Source: UBA1479 sp040216635
GTDB lineage: Bacteria > Pseudomonadota > Alphaproteobacteria > Rhodospirillales > Casp-alpha2
Direction of reading: 5' to 3'
Assembly (NCBI GenBank): GCA_040216635.1
Contig: JAVJOU010000014.1
Location: forward strand, 23,826 to 87,825
Length of the DNA stretch: 64,000 bases
This document shows positions 46,295 to 57,129 of this stretch, in pieces. Made by a program: the position numbers and the translations under genes. A model generated the notes under the pieces. It searched no databases. It saw only the letters and a list, made by a program, of their open reading frames with translations, and was not told the DNA's origin. Positions within the stretch are counted from its first letter, which is position 1. The number at the start of each line of letters is the position of its first letter.

Positions 46295-46517
46295 GGGTTT
46301 CCGTAATCCCTTGTGATAGCGACGGGGTGCGGGAATTATCCGGCGCGGAACATACTGAACAAACGATGGAAATGCCAATAGAGCATATAGATATACGGGG
46401 AATGGTCCGCAATCGACGGAATAGGGGGTGCCGCGTGCAACGGGCTCTTGTCAAATCAGCAGCGGGGCGCGATGTTCTAGCCCGCACATGCCCCCGCATT
46501 TGCCAGCGAGATTGAAA

Positions 46518-47333
46518 ATGCCCACCGACATCGCATTAAACACCGCCGTCCTGATCGCGCTGTTGCCCGCCTTGCTGGCGGCATGGAAAGGGGATGCCGG
46601 TCAATCGGCGCCGCGGTTTTGGATGCTGTTGGCCGTCTCGGTCACCGGTCCCGTGGTCTGGACCGTTGCCGCCGCCACGGCCATCGCGGATTGGCGTACG
46701 GACCTTTCGTTTGCATTATGGGTTTCGGTCAGTGCCAGCATGACCGTTTTCGCCGCCGCCGCGGTGTTTGACCGCAACGTTCTGCGCCTTTCACCGCTGT
46801 TCCTGGCCTTGATGGTTTTTCTTGCCGTTCTGGCGTCGCTCAGCCGGAATGCGGTGAATGCAGCCCCATTGGTCATTGCCCCCGGGGATGAAGGTTGGCT
46901 GTGGCTCCATATCGGCGTGTCCGTTGCGACCTATGCGCTATTGACCGTGGCCGCCGCGGCATCGCTCGCGGCCCTGCTTCAGGAACGGGCGTTGAAACGC
47001 AAAACGCCCCTGAAACGCCCGGCCGGCTTGCCGGCGGTGCTTGAATGCGAAGGGGTCGTCGTGCGCTTTCTGTGGCTGTCGGCGGCGGTGCTGGTCCTGG
47101 GTATGGCCACGGGAACCGCGATTAATCTGACCCATGGCGCCCCCGTGCTCAGCGCCGACCACAAGACCATATTCGCGGTCGCCGCCTTTGTCGTAATCTG
47201 CGCGTTGCTCTACGCCCATCAGAAAACCGGTGCCCGGGGACGGCAGGTCGCACGCCTGGTGCTTCTTGCATATTTGTTCGTCACCTTGGCCTATCCGGGG
47301 GTCAAGTTCGTGACCAGCGTGCTTCTGGCATAA
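46518..47333 (+). CDS. cytochrome c assembly (CcsA/YpjD-like) membrane protein
   Basis: A 271-residue integral membrane protein with about eight helices, starting at ATG 46518. The region WLWLHIGVSVATYALLTVAAAASLAALLQE resembles the CcsA/HemX/YpjD cytochrome c assembly family, and later helices keep histidines in NLTHGAPVLSADHKTIF. The precise role (haem handling or metal homeostasis) is unknown. It lies between ispDF and dusB. Confidence 0.75.
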   Translation: MPTDIALNTAVLIALLPALLAAWKGDAGQSAPRFWMLLAVSVTGPVVWTVAAATAIADWRTDLSFALWVSVSASMTVFAAAAVFDRNVLRLSPLFLALMVFLAVLASLSRNAVNAAPLVIAPGDEGWLWLHIGVSVATYALLTVAAAASLAALLQERALKRKTPLKRPAGLPAVLECEGVVVRFLWLSAAVLVLGMATGTAINLTHGAPVLSADHKTIFAVAAFVVICALLYAHQKTGARGRQVARLVLLAYLFVTLAYPGVKFVTSVLLA

Positions 47334-47359
47334 AATTTACGCGTTTCCCCCGCATTTAG

Positions 47360-47388
47360 TTGAATTTTCACCCGTTGTGCCCAATAAA
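47360..47388 (+). promoter_or_regulatory. candidate promoter of dusB-ntrBC
   Basis: TTGAAT (47360-47365), a 17-base spacer and AATAAA (47383-47388) lie just before the dusB ATG at 47415. The -10 is a moderate match. It overlaps an inverted repeat. Confidence 0.35.
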
Positions 47389-47395
47389 TGGGCAC
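47377..47395. promoter_or_regulatory. inverted repeat overlapping the dusB-ntrBC -10 box
   Basis: GTGCCCA and TGGGCAC form seven-base arms around ATAAA. The dyad resembles NtrC sites (GC-rich ends, A/T-rich centre) without matching the consensus TGCACC/GGTGCA exactly. Its position over the putative -10 would suit autorepression of the operon. Confidence 0.4.
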
Positions 47396-47414
47396 GCAAA
47401 ATGGGGTACCTGAC

Positions 47415-48401
47415 ATGTCGTTGAAAATTGGTGGTGTTGAAATCTCGGACCCGGTGGTGCTGGCCCCCATGTCAGGCGTCACCGACATGCCGTTCCGCAA
47501 GCTGGTCAAAGGCTGTGGTGTGGGGCTTGTGGTGTCCGAAATGATCGCCTCGAAAGCCATGATTTACGCCGCCAAGAAGACCATGAAAATGGCCACCCAT
47601 TGTGCCGAGGAACACCCCATGTCGGTCCAGTTGGCCGGCTGCGAGCCGGAAGTGGTGGCCGAGGCTGCGCGCCTCAACGAACAGCGCGGTGCCGCCCTGA
47701 TCGACATCAACATGGGCTGTCCGGTCAAGAAGGTCGTCAACGGCGATGCGGGCTCGGCCCTGATGCGCGACGTCGAACATGCCACCAAGATCCTGGACGC
47801 CACGGTCAAGGCCGTGTCCATCCCGGTCACGCTGAAGATGCGCATGGGCTGGGATCACGACAGTCTGAATGCGCCCATCCTGGCCCGCGCCGCCCAGGAC
47901 GTGGGCATCAAGGCCATCGCCGTGCATGGCCGCACGCGTTGCCAGTTCTACAAGGGATCAGCGGATTGGAAGTTCATCCGCAACGTCAAGGAAGCGGTCG
48001 ATGTTCCCGTATTCGCCAATGGCGATATCCTCACCCTGGACGACGCCAAGCGGTGTTTGGATGAGTCCGGTGCCGACGGCGTGCTGATCGGACGCGGCAC
48101 CTATGGCCGGCCGTGGTTCCCGGGACAGGTGATCCATTACCTCAAAACCGGTGAAAGCCTTGCGGACCCGACGCTTGAAGCCCAATACGAAATGGTCCGG
48201 CAGCATTACGAGGACATCCTCAGCCACTACGGCACCCACGCCGGGGTCAAGATCGCGCGCAAGCATATCGGCTGGTATTCAAAGGGGCTGCCCGGATCGG
48301 CTGAATTCCGCGCCGACATCATGGGTCAGGAAGACCCCGACACCGTGCGCAGCAAGCTAGCCCGTTTCTATCTTCCATTGATGGACAGGGCCGCGGCCTA
48401 A
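47415..48401 (+). CDS. dusB: tRNA-dihydrouridine synthase (DusB/NifR3)
   Basis: Dus enzymes reduce uridine in tRNA D-loops with FMN. The 328-residue protein has the start LKIGGVEISDPVVLAPMSGVTDMPFRKL (in pieces), the active cysteine in INMGCPVKKVV and the FMN segment AVHGRTRCQFYKG. ATG 47415 matches the family start. nifR3-ntrB-ntrC is the classic alphaproteobacterial operon; the ATG of ntrB overlaps the last base of dusB. Confidence 0.96.
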   Translation: MSLKIGGVEISDPVVLAPMSGVTDMPFRKLVKGCGVGLVVSEMIASKAMIYAAKKTMKMATHCAEEHPMSVQLAGCEPEVVAEAARLNEQRGAALIDINMGCPVKKVVNGDAGSALMRDVEHATKILDATVKAVSIPVTLKMRMGWDHDSLNAPILARAAQDVGIKAIAVHGRTRCQFYKGSADWKFIRNVKEAVDVPVFANGDILTLDDAKRCLDESGADGVLIGRGTYGRPWFPGQVIHYLKTGESLADPTLEAQYEMVRQHYEDILSHYGTHAGVKIARKHIGWYSKGLPGSAEFRADIMGQEDPDTVRSKLARFYLPLMDRAAA

Positions 48402-49530
48402 TGGAAACCACCGCTCCCCGGGTCCGCTCGGGCGCACCGCGCGCGCATTCACTGGCCGATTCCGCGACGATCCTGGATCTTTTGCCGGCCCCGGTCGTGA
48501 CATTGGACGCCGAAGACCGCATCACCATGGCCAACGCGGCGGCGGAACAGTTCTTCAGTGCCAGCGCCGCCTATCTCATTGACCGCCCCTTAGGGCATTT
48601 CGTCCCGATGGATTCCCCCATTCATGGCCTGGTCAATCAGGTGCGTAAGGAAAACGCCCAGGTTTCGGAACATGAACTGGCCATCGAAAGCCCCCGTTTG
48701 GGGCGCCATTTTCTAAGCGTTCAGGGAACCCCTTTACCGGATTCACCCGGATACATCGTGCTGATGATGTTGGACCGCGGCATCACGGAAATGATCGACC
48801 GACAGATGACCCACCGGGGCGCCGCGCGGTCCATAACATCCATGGCGGCCGTGCTGGCGCACGAAGTCCGCAATCCGCTTTCCGGCATTCGTGGCGCGGC
48901 CCAATTGCTGGAACAAAACGCATCGGACGACGACCGCCCCCTGGCCGAGCTGATCCGTCAGGAAGCCGACCGCATCTCCACGCTGATCGGCCGCATGGAA
49001 ATCTTCACGGATTACGGCCCGTTCGAACGCAAACCGGTCAACATCCACAAGGTATTGGACCGGGTACAGCGCCTTGCAGAAACCGGGTTCGGCGCCCACA
49101 TCCGGTTCCGAGCCGATTTCGATCCTTCCCTGCCGCCGGTGCCGGGCGATCACGACCAATTGGTCCAGATTTTTCTGAACTTGGTGAAAAACGCCTGCGA
49201 CGCCTGTCCAGAGGTCGGCGGCGAAATTAACCTGCGCACGGCCTATCAGCACGGGGTCCGGTTCACTTTGTCAGGCCGCAAGGAGAAAGTCGCTCTGCCC
49301 ATGAAAGTCTCCATCATCGATAACGGTCCGGGTATTCCCGAAGATCTGACGTCCAATCTGTTCGATCCCTTCGTGACGTCCAAAACCAACGGCACAGGTC
49401 TGGGGCTGGCGCTGGTGGCGAAACTGGTCGGCGATCACGGCGGCGTGGTGGAATGTGAAAGCCGCCCGGGCCGGACGGAATTCCGCGTCATGCTGCCGTT
49501 CTATGAAGGAACCGAAACGGGAGAAACCGC

Positions 49531-49534
<4 letters not shown>
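48401..49534 (+). CDS. ntrB: nitrogen regulation sensor kinase NtrB
   Basis: NtrB phosphorylates NtrC when nitrogen is scarce and is controlled by PII. The 377-residue soluble protein has an N-terminal PAS domain (about 25-140), the histidine in AAVLAHEVRNPLSGIRGAAQLL, an N-box VKNACDACPEVGG, and the G boxes IIDNGPGIPED and KTNGTGLGLALV. It overlaps ntrC by four bases. Confidence 0.96.
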
Positions 49535-50960
<1,426 letters not shown>

Positions 50961-50964
<4 letters not shown>

Positions 50965-53243
50965 CGTCCCCCCCAGCGTCCGTGAAAGGTACCTTGGCCC
51001 AGTTATGGGCGACGGTCGGCCTGCGCGGCGCAAGCTCGAAACGCCTTTTGGCATACGGCCTGGCGGCGGCGGCCGTGGTTTCCTGTGTCGCCACGGCGTT
51101 CATGCTGGTGTTCCGCCCGGCCCATACCCAAGACATCGGCACCATCGTCGCCATGGTCTACCTGGACGGCGCAATCCTGCTGCTGCTGGGCATGGTCGTC
51201 GGTCAGCGCCTGTTCTCTATCTGGCTTGACCGGCGGCGCGGGCAGGCGGGCTCCGGTCTGCACGTGCGTATGGTGACCTTGTTCGCTCTGGTCGCCACGG
51301 CCCCGGCGATTTTGGTTGCGGTCATGTCGGCGACCTTCCTCCATTACGGTGTGCAGGCCTGGTTCAACGAACGCGTATCGACGGCGCTTGAACAATCCAT
51401 GGGTGTCGCCAGCGCCTACCTGAAGGAACACCGGGAAAATTTCGGCACGGACATTCTGGCGGTGGCGAATGACCTGAATATCAATTCGGGCATTCTGACG
51501 CGGGAGCCCTGGCGGCTTAACCCGCTACTGACTTTTCACACCCGGTCACGCGGTTTTACCGAGGCCGTCATGATCGAAAGTTCCGGCAAGGTCATCGCAC
51601 AGTCGGAATTTTCCCGTCCGCGCGACATTGATCCCATCACGCAGGAACTTCTCCAACAGGCGCAATCGGGGAAAATCACCCTGATTCCGCTGGATGATCA
51701 GGACCGCATTCGCGCCATCTATAAACTCAACCGGTTCGTGGATACGTATCTGATTCTTGAGCGTTTCGTGAATCCGGATGTTCTGAACCATATCGATACC
51801 ATCCAAACCGCCGTCCAAGAATATCAACGTCTGCAACGCGAACGCGGCGGCCTTCAGGTCAGTTTCATTTTGATCTTTACGGTCATCTCCATGTTGCTGC
51901 TGCTCGCCGCGGTCTGGACCGGGTTGACCGTCGCGACGCAGTTGGCGGAACCGGTCAGTGGGTTGATTTCCGCGGCCGAACGCATTCGCGACGGCGATCT
52001 GTCGACCACGGTGGACATCCCCGACGCGGATGACGAACTGGCATCCTTGTCGCGCGCTTTCAACCGTATGACCGCGCAAATTCGCGGCCAGCAGGAAGGC
52101 CTGATTTCCGCCAACCGGGAACTGGACGAACGCCGCCGCTTCACGGAAACGGTGCTTGCCGGTGTATCGGCAGGCGTCGTCGGCCTGGACAAGGACGGCC
52201 GCATCAACCTGCCTAACCGATCCGCTTCGGTCCTGGTCGGCAAGGATCTGCTTAAGGCCAAAGGCCGCGTTCTCAGTGACGTTGTGCCGGAATTCGCCCC
52301 CTTATGGAACGAAGTAAAACGCCGGAACGACCGCCAGCAACGCGCCGAGGTCAAACTGACCCAGAACGGCGACCAACGAACGCTTTTGGTTCGTATCGCC
52401 GCGGAACGGCTTGCCGGAGAATTACTGGGGTTCGTCGTTACCTTCGACGATGTCACCGAGTTGCTGTCCGCACAGCGGGCCGCGGCATGGGCCGATGTCG
52501 CCCGGCGGATCGCCCATGAAATCAAGAACCCGCTGACCCCCATTCAACTTTCCGCAGAGCGCTTGAAGCGCAAATATCAGGATGAAATCACGTCCGATCC
52601 GGAAACCTTCGCGACCTGTACGGACACGATCGTCCGACAGGTTGAAGACATCGGGCGCATGGTCGATGAATTTTCATCCTTCGCGCGTATGCCGCAACCA
52701 TCGATCGGCCGCGAAAATTTCTCCAAACTGCTGACGGAAGTCGTTGTCCTGGAACGTTCCCGCACCAACGATACCAAGATCGATTTGGAAATCCCCGCCG
52801 GAGACATGATGCTGCGCTGCGACCGCCGCCAGGTCACGCGCGCCCTGACCAACATTCTCAAGAACGCCGCGGAAAGCATCGAAAGCAGACCATCCGATGA
52901 TCAAGGGGAGGGCGGCCTGATATCCGTGACGGTCATCGATACCCGGAAGGAAGAAGCCGATAGCGGATCCGTCACCGTGGTGGTTGAAGACAACGGCATC
53001 GGCCTGCCACAGGAAGGGCGCGACCGCCTAACGGAACCCTACGTCACGACCCGCACCAAGGGAACGGGGCTGGGGCTCGCCATCGTGCGCAAGATCATGG
53101 AGGACCACCAGGGGGACTTGCGTCTTGAAGACCGTCCCGGCGGCGGCGCCAGGATCAGCCTCGTGTTCCGGGATTTGGATGAAACCGGCGATGATGGCGG
53201 CCGCGACCCCATGAAGGTCGCCACAAGCCTGGGACGGGGATAG
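50961..53243 (+). CDS. ntrY: sensor kinase NtrY
   Basis: NtrY is the membrane sensor paired with NtrX in alphaproteobacteria. The 760 residues show several N-terminal membrane helices (LLAYGLAAAAVVSCVATAFML, another near 60, a third near 100, and one at about 300), a periplasmic region, HAMP (about 330-380), a PAS domain, the histidine in RRIAHEIKNPLTPIQLSAERL, and a C-terminal ATPase with VVEDNGIGLPQEG and GTGLGLAIV. It overlaps ntrC and precedes ntrX by six bases. Confidence 0.95.
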
Positions 53244-53249
53244 GCGGTC

Positions 53250-54632
53250 ATGGCGCAGGACATTCTGATCGTTGACGATGAATCGGACATCCGGACCCTG
53301 ACGGCCGGGATTCTCGAGGACGAAGGATACAAAACCCGCGAAGCCGCCGACAGCCAGGGTGCGCTTGAAGCCCTTGCCGCGCGCCGGCCCAGCCTTGTCC
53401 TATTGGACATCTGGCTGCAGGGCAGCGACCTGGACGGGCTGCAGATCCTCAAGAAGATCAAGGAAGACCATCCGGACCTTCCGGTTCTGATGATGAGCGG
53501 CCACGGCACCGTGGAAACGGCGGTCACCGCAATCAAGGACGGGGCCTATGATTTCATTGAAAAGCCCTTCAAGTCCGACCGTTTGCTGCTCAACGTCCGG
53601 CGCGCCGTCGAAGCGGCCCGCCTGCGATCGGAAAATGAAGAGCTCAAACTGCGGGTCGGATCGTCCCTTGATCTCATCGGCACGTCTTCGGCGATCAAGG
53701 AAATCCAACAGATCATCGAACGGGCGGCGCCGTCCAACAGCCGCATCCTGATCCATGGGCCCAGCGGCAGCGGCAAGGAAATCGTCGCTCGCAACATCCA
53801 TGCCCGCTCGCAGCGCGCCGAAGCTCCCTTCGTGATCGTCAACTGCGCGACCATGGCCCCCGAAAGGGTCGAGACGGAATTGTTCGGAACCGAAGGGGAA
53901 GACGGCTCGCGGCGGATCGGAACGTTCGAGCGCGCCCATGGCGGCACCCTGGTCCTCGATGAGGTTGCCGACATGCCGTTGGAAACACAGGGCAAGATCG
54001 TCCGTGTCCTGCAGGAACAGAATTTCGAACGGGTCGGCGGCACGAATCGCGTTCAGGTCGATGTACGGGTGATTTCGTCGACAACCCGTGATCTGCAGGC
54101 CGAAGTCACTGCCGGTAAATTCCGCGAAGACCTGTTTTATCGTTTGAATGTCGTTCCTTTGACGGTGCCGGCATTGGCGGACCGGCGCGAGGATATCCGG
54201 GCCTTGACCGATCATTTCATGCGCCAGGCCGCCGACGCGACAGGGCAGCAAGCCCGCCGTTTGAGCGAAGACGCATTGGCGGCGTTGCAGAGTTACGATT
54301 GGCCGGGTAACGTCCGCGAACTTCGCAATGTGATTGAACGGGTGCTGATCCTGGCCCCCGGTGACAATGATACGATGCTCGGAGCCAGCATGTTGCCCAC
54401 GGAGTTTCTCGACGGCATCCGCCGCGGCGGTATCAGCAGCGACGAAGGGTATTTGTCCAAGCAATTGCGCGATGCCCGCGAGGATTTCGAGCGGGAATAC
54501 CTGAGTGCCCAGATGTCCCGGTTCGGTGGCAACATTTCCAAAACCGCCCAATTCGTCGGTATGGAACGCTCGGCCCTGCATCGCAAACTCAAGTCCCTGG
54601 GGCTGACGGAAGAGGACCGTGGCGCGTCCTGA
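53250..54632 (+). CDS. ntrX: response regulator NtrX
   Basis: NtrX works with NtrY in nitrogen, redox and cell-envelope control. The 460 residues include a receiver (LVLLDIWLQGSDLDGLQIL), an AAA+ domain with GPSGSGKEIVARNIH and LVLDEVADM, and a C-terminal helix-turn-helix (NISKTAQFVGMERSALHRKL). The GAFTGA loop is missing: ELFGTEGEDGSRRIGTFERA occupies its place. It therefore probably does not act as a classical sigma-54 activator. trkA follows after 43 bases. Confidence 0.95.
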   Translation: MAQDILIVDDESDIRTLTAGILEDEGYKTREAADSQGALEALAARRPSLVLLDIWLQGSDLDGLQILKKIKEDHPDLPVLMMSGHGTVETAVTAIKDGAYDFIEKPFKSDRLLLNVRRAVEAARLRSENEELKLRVGSSLDLIGTSSAIKEIQQIIERAAPSNSRILIHGPSGSGKEIVARNIHARSQRAEAPFVIVNCATMAPERVETELFGTEGEDGSRRIGTFERAHGGTLVLDEVADMPLETQGKIVRVLQEQNFERVGGTNRVQVDVRVISSTTRDLQAEVTAGKFREDLFYRLNVVPLTVPALADRREDIRALTDHFMRQAADATGQQARRLSEDALAALQSYDWPGNVRELRNVIERVLILAPGDNDTMLGASMLPTEFLDGIRRGGISSDEGYLSKQLRDAREDFEREYLSAQMSRFGGNISKTAQFVGMERSALHRKLKSLGLTEEDRGAS

Positions 54633-54675
54633 CCTGCGTTCGCAGGCACGGCGCATCCAAGGAAGGACGCTCTGA

Positions 54676-56052
54676 ATGAAGATCATCGTTTGCGGCGCCG
54701 GTCAGGTCGGCGTCAACATCGCCCGCCAACTGGCCCTGGAAAACCACGATGTAACCATCGTTGACCAGGCGCCGGACCTGGTGCGCCGGGTCTCCGATAC
54801 CCTGGATGCACAGGCCGTTGTCGGCCATGCCTCTCACCCCGATGTCCTGGAGCGCGCCGGCATCGCCGACGCCGACATGATTATCGCCGTGACCTTGACC
54901 GACGAAATCAACATGGTCGCCTGTCAGGTCGCCCATTCACTGTTCGATGTCCCGACCAAGATCGCCCGCATCCGGCAAAAAAGCTATCTGGCGCCCATGT
55001 GGTCGAACCTGTTTTCCCGCGACCATCTGCCGATCGACGTGATTATCTCGCCGGAAATGGAAGTCGCGCGGGCCGTCGCACGGCGCCTGCGCATCCCGGG
55101 GGCGATCGACATGATCCCGCTTGCCGACGGTGCCGTGACCTTGCTGGGCGTGCGCTGCACGGAAGAATGCCCGCTGCTGAACACGCCGTTGAAGCAGCTG
55201 ACGCAGTTGTTCCCGGACCTCAACATCGTGGTCGTGGGGCTGGTGCGGGACGGCGAGGCGATCGTGCCCAAGGCCGAAGACCAGATGCTGGCGGGGGATG
55301 AAGTTTATTTCGTGGTCGATACGGCCCAGATCACGCGCGCCATGACGGCCTTCGGCCATGATGCCGGTGAGGCCCGCCGCCTTCTGATCATCGGCGGCGG
55401 CAACATCGGCCTGGTCCTGGCGCAGGAGATCGAACGCGAATACCCCTGGGTCAAAGCCAAGATCATCGAACACAATAAGGAACGGGCGGAATATATCTCG
55501 GGCCAGCTGGAAAGCACGGTGGTTCTCAACGGCGACGCCCGCGATATCGAAATTCTGGAAGAAGCCAACATCCGCGGCACGGACACCGTTGTCGCCGTCA
55601 CCAACGATGACGAAAGCAACATCCTGGCGTCCCTGCTGGCCAAGAAGTTCGGATGCGATCGGACGGTCACGCTGGTCAATACCTCGATCTACGAACAGCT
55701 GATCGGCTCGCTGGGCATCGATGTTGTGGTCAGCCCGCGCAACATCACGGTTTCGACGATCCTGCAGCATGTCCGCCGCGGCAGAATCCATTCCGTCTAT
55801 GCCGTTCGCGAAGGCCTGGGCGAACTGATCGAAGCGGAAGCCCTTGAAACCTCGGATCTTGCCGGCAAGACACTGAAGGAAATTCAAATGCCGACCGGGG
55901 TCGTCATGGGCGCGATCGTTCGGGATGGCAAAATGCTGTTCCCGCGCGGGTCGACGACGATCGAAGCCGGCGACCGGGTCATTCTGTTCTCCGCACCCGA
56001 AGCCATCCGCAAGGTCGAAAACATGTTCGCCGTACAATTGGAATACTTCTGA
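54676..56052 (+). CDS. trkA: Trk potassium uptake NAD-binding protein TrkA
   Basis: TrkA is the peripheral regulatory subunit of the Trk potassium channel. The 458-residue protein has two RCK-N/RCK-C repeats: MKIIVCGAGQVGVNIARQLALENHDVTIVD (in pieces) and RRLLIIGGGNIGLVLAQEIE are the two nucleotide-binding sites. It follows ntrX in the conserved ntrYX-trkA-hfq arrangement. No trkH is present here. Confidence 0.96.
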   Translation: MKIIVCGAGQVGVNIARQLALENHDVTIVDQAPDLVRRVSDTLDAQAVVGHASHPDVLERAGIADADMIIAVTLTDEINMVACQVAHSLFDVPTKIARIRQKSYLAPMWSNLFSRDHLPIDVIISPEMEVARAVARRLRIPGAIDMIPLADGAVTLLGVRCTEECPLLNTPLKQLTQLFPDLNIVVVGLVRDGEAIVPKAEDQMLAGDEVYFVVDTAQITRAMTAFGHDAGEARRLLIIGGGNIGLVLAQEIEREYPWVKAKIIEHNKERAEYISGQLESTVVLNGDARDIEILEEANIRGTDTVVAVTNDDESNILASLLAKKFGCDRTVTLVNTSIYEQLIGSLGIDVVVSPRNITVSTILQHVRRGRIHSVYAVREGLGELIEAEALETSDLAGKTLKEIQMPTGVVMGAIVRDGKMLFPRGSTTIEAGDRVILFSAPEAIRKVENMFAVQLEYF

Positions 56053-56062
56053 TCCGGTGAGC

Positions 56063-56731
56063 ATGACGCCGTTTTCCCAACCAACCCGCCTACCCAAGGC
56101 CATCGTATTCGACTGGGACAACACCCTGGTCGATACCTGGCCGATCATCCACGATGCGCTCAACCACACGTTCCGGGCCTATGGTCTGCCTGAATGGACG
56201 CTCGAGGAAACCCACACCAGGGTCCGCAAATCCTTGCGTGACAGCTTTCCCGGCCTGTTCGGGGACGCCTGGGAGCAGGCCGGCGACGTGTTCTACGAAC
56301 GCTATGGCGCGATCCATGCGGAAAAACTGCAACCGGCAGCGGGGGCAGGGGATCTCATAAGGATTCTCGCGGGCACGGAGATCTATCTTTGCGTGGTCTC
56401 CAACAAAAAAGGGGCATTCCTGCGCACGGAAGCAGACGCCCTTGGCTGGACGGGGCATTTCGGCGCCCTGGTCGGCGCCACGGACGCGCCCCAAGACAAA
56501 CCGGCGCGCGCGCCGGTGGATATGGCACTTTCACCCGGCGGAGTCGTGGCCGGAGAGGACGTCTGGTTCGTCGGAGACGCGGATATCGACATGGAATGCG
56601 CTTATGGCGCCGGGTGTTACCCCGTTCTGGTACACCCCGATCCGCCAAGTGTAGACAAATTCGGTGAATTTCCTCCGGCCCTTCATTTCACCGATTGCGA
56701 TAGTCTTTGCAAGTTCACTCAGACACTGTAA
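56063..56731 (+). CDS. HAD-superfamily hydrolase
   Basis: A 222-residue HAD phosphatase of the phosphoglycolate-phosphatase type. The nucleophile motif is VFDWDNTLVDTW, motif II is CVVSNKKGAF and motif IV is VWFVGDADIDMECA; the cap is C1-type. ATG 56063 lies 11 bases after trkA; a GTG at 56057 is an alternative. The substrate is unknown. The gene occupies the common slot between trkA and hfq. Confidence 0.88.
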   Translation: MTPFSQPTRLPKAIVFDWDNTLVDTWPIIHDALNHTFRAYGLPEWTLEETHTRVRKSLRDSFPGLFGDAWEQAGDVFYERYGAIHAEKLQPAAGAGDLIRILAGTEIYLCVVSNKKGAFLRTEADALGWTGHFGALVGATDAPQDKPARAPVDMALSPGGVVAGEDVWFVGDADIDMECAYGAGCYPVLVHPDPPSVDKFGEFPPALHFTDCDSLCKFTQTL

Positions 56732-56874
56732 GCTCCCTTGAAGGCAACGTAATTTGCCGTGTAGAAACAACGAGAAAACAGCAACAGGGAGCCCGGAACA
56801 AAGTCAGACGCGGCACAACAGCCAGCGCGCGTAAGCGTTTGTTTGGCGGCAAAAAGACTTTGGGGTGGGGAGAA

Positions 56875-57129
56875 ATGTCATCCGAAAAATCACAAAACGT
56901 GCAGGACGTTTTTCTTAATCACATTAGGAAAAACAAAACTGCAGTAACGGTGTTTCTGGTAAACGGGGTCAAGTTGCAGGGAATTGTCACCTGGTTCGAT
57001 AATTTCTCCGTCTTGCTGCGCCGGGACGGACACACTCAGTTGGTGTACAAACACGCGATTTCGACGGTTATGCCGTCCACTCCGATCCAATTGTTCGAAC
57101 CGGATTCTGCCGAGTCCGCCGAGGCTTGA
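56875..57129 (+). CDS. hfq: RNA chaperone Hfq
   Basis: Hfq is a hexameric Sm-like protein that pairs small RNAs with mRNAs. The 84-residue protein shows QDVFLNHIRKNKTAVTVFLVNG (Sm1) and YKHAISTVMPS (Sm2). ATG 56875 has the ribosome-binding site GGGGAG. The stop overlaps the TTG start of hflX (TTGA). Confidence 0.97.
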   Translation: MSSEKSQNVQDVFLNHIRKNKTAVTVFLVNGVKLQGIVTWFDNFSVLLRRDGHTQLVYKHAISTVMPSTPIQLFEPDSAESAEA

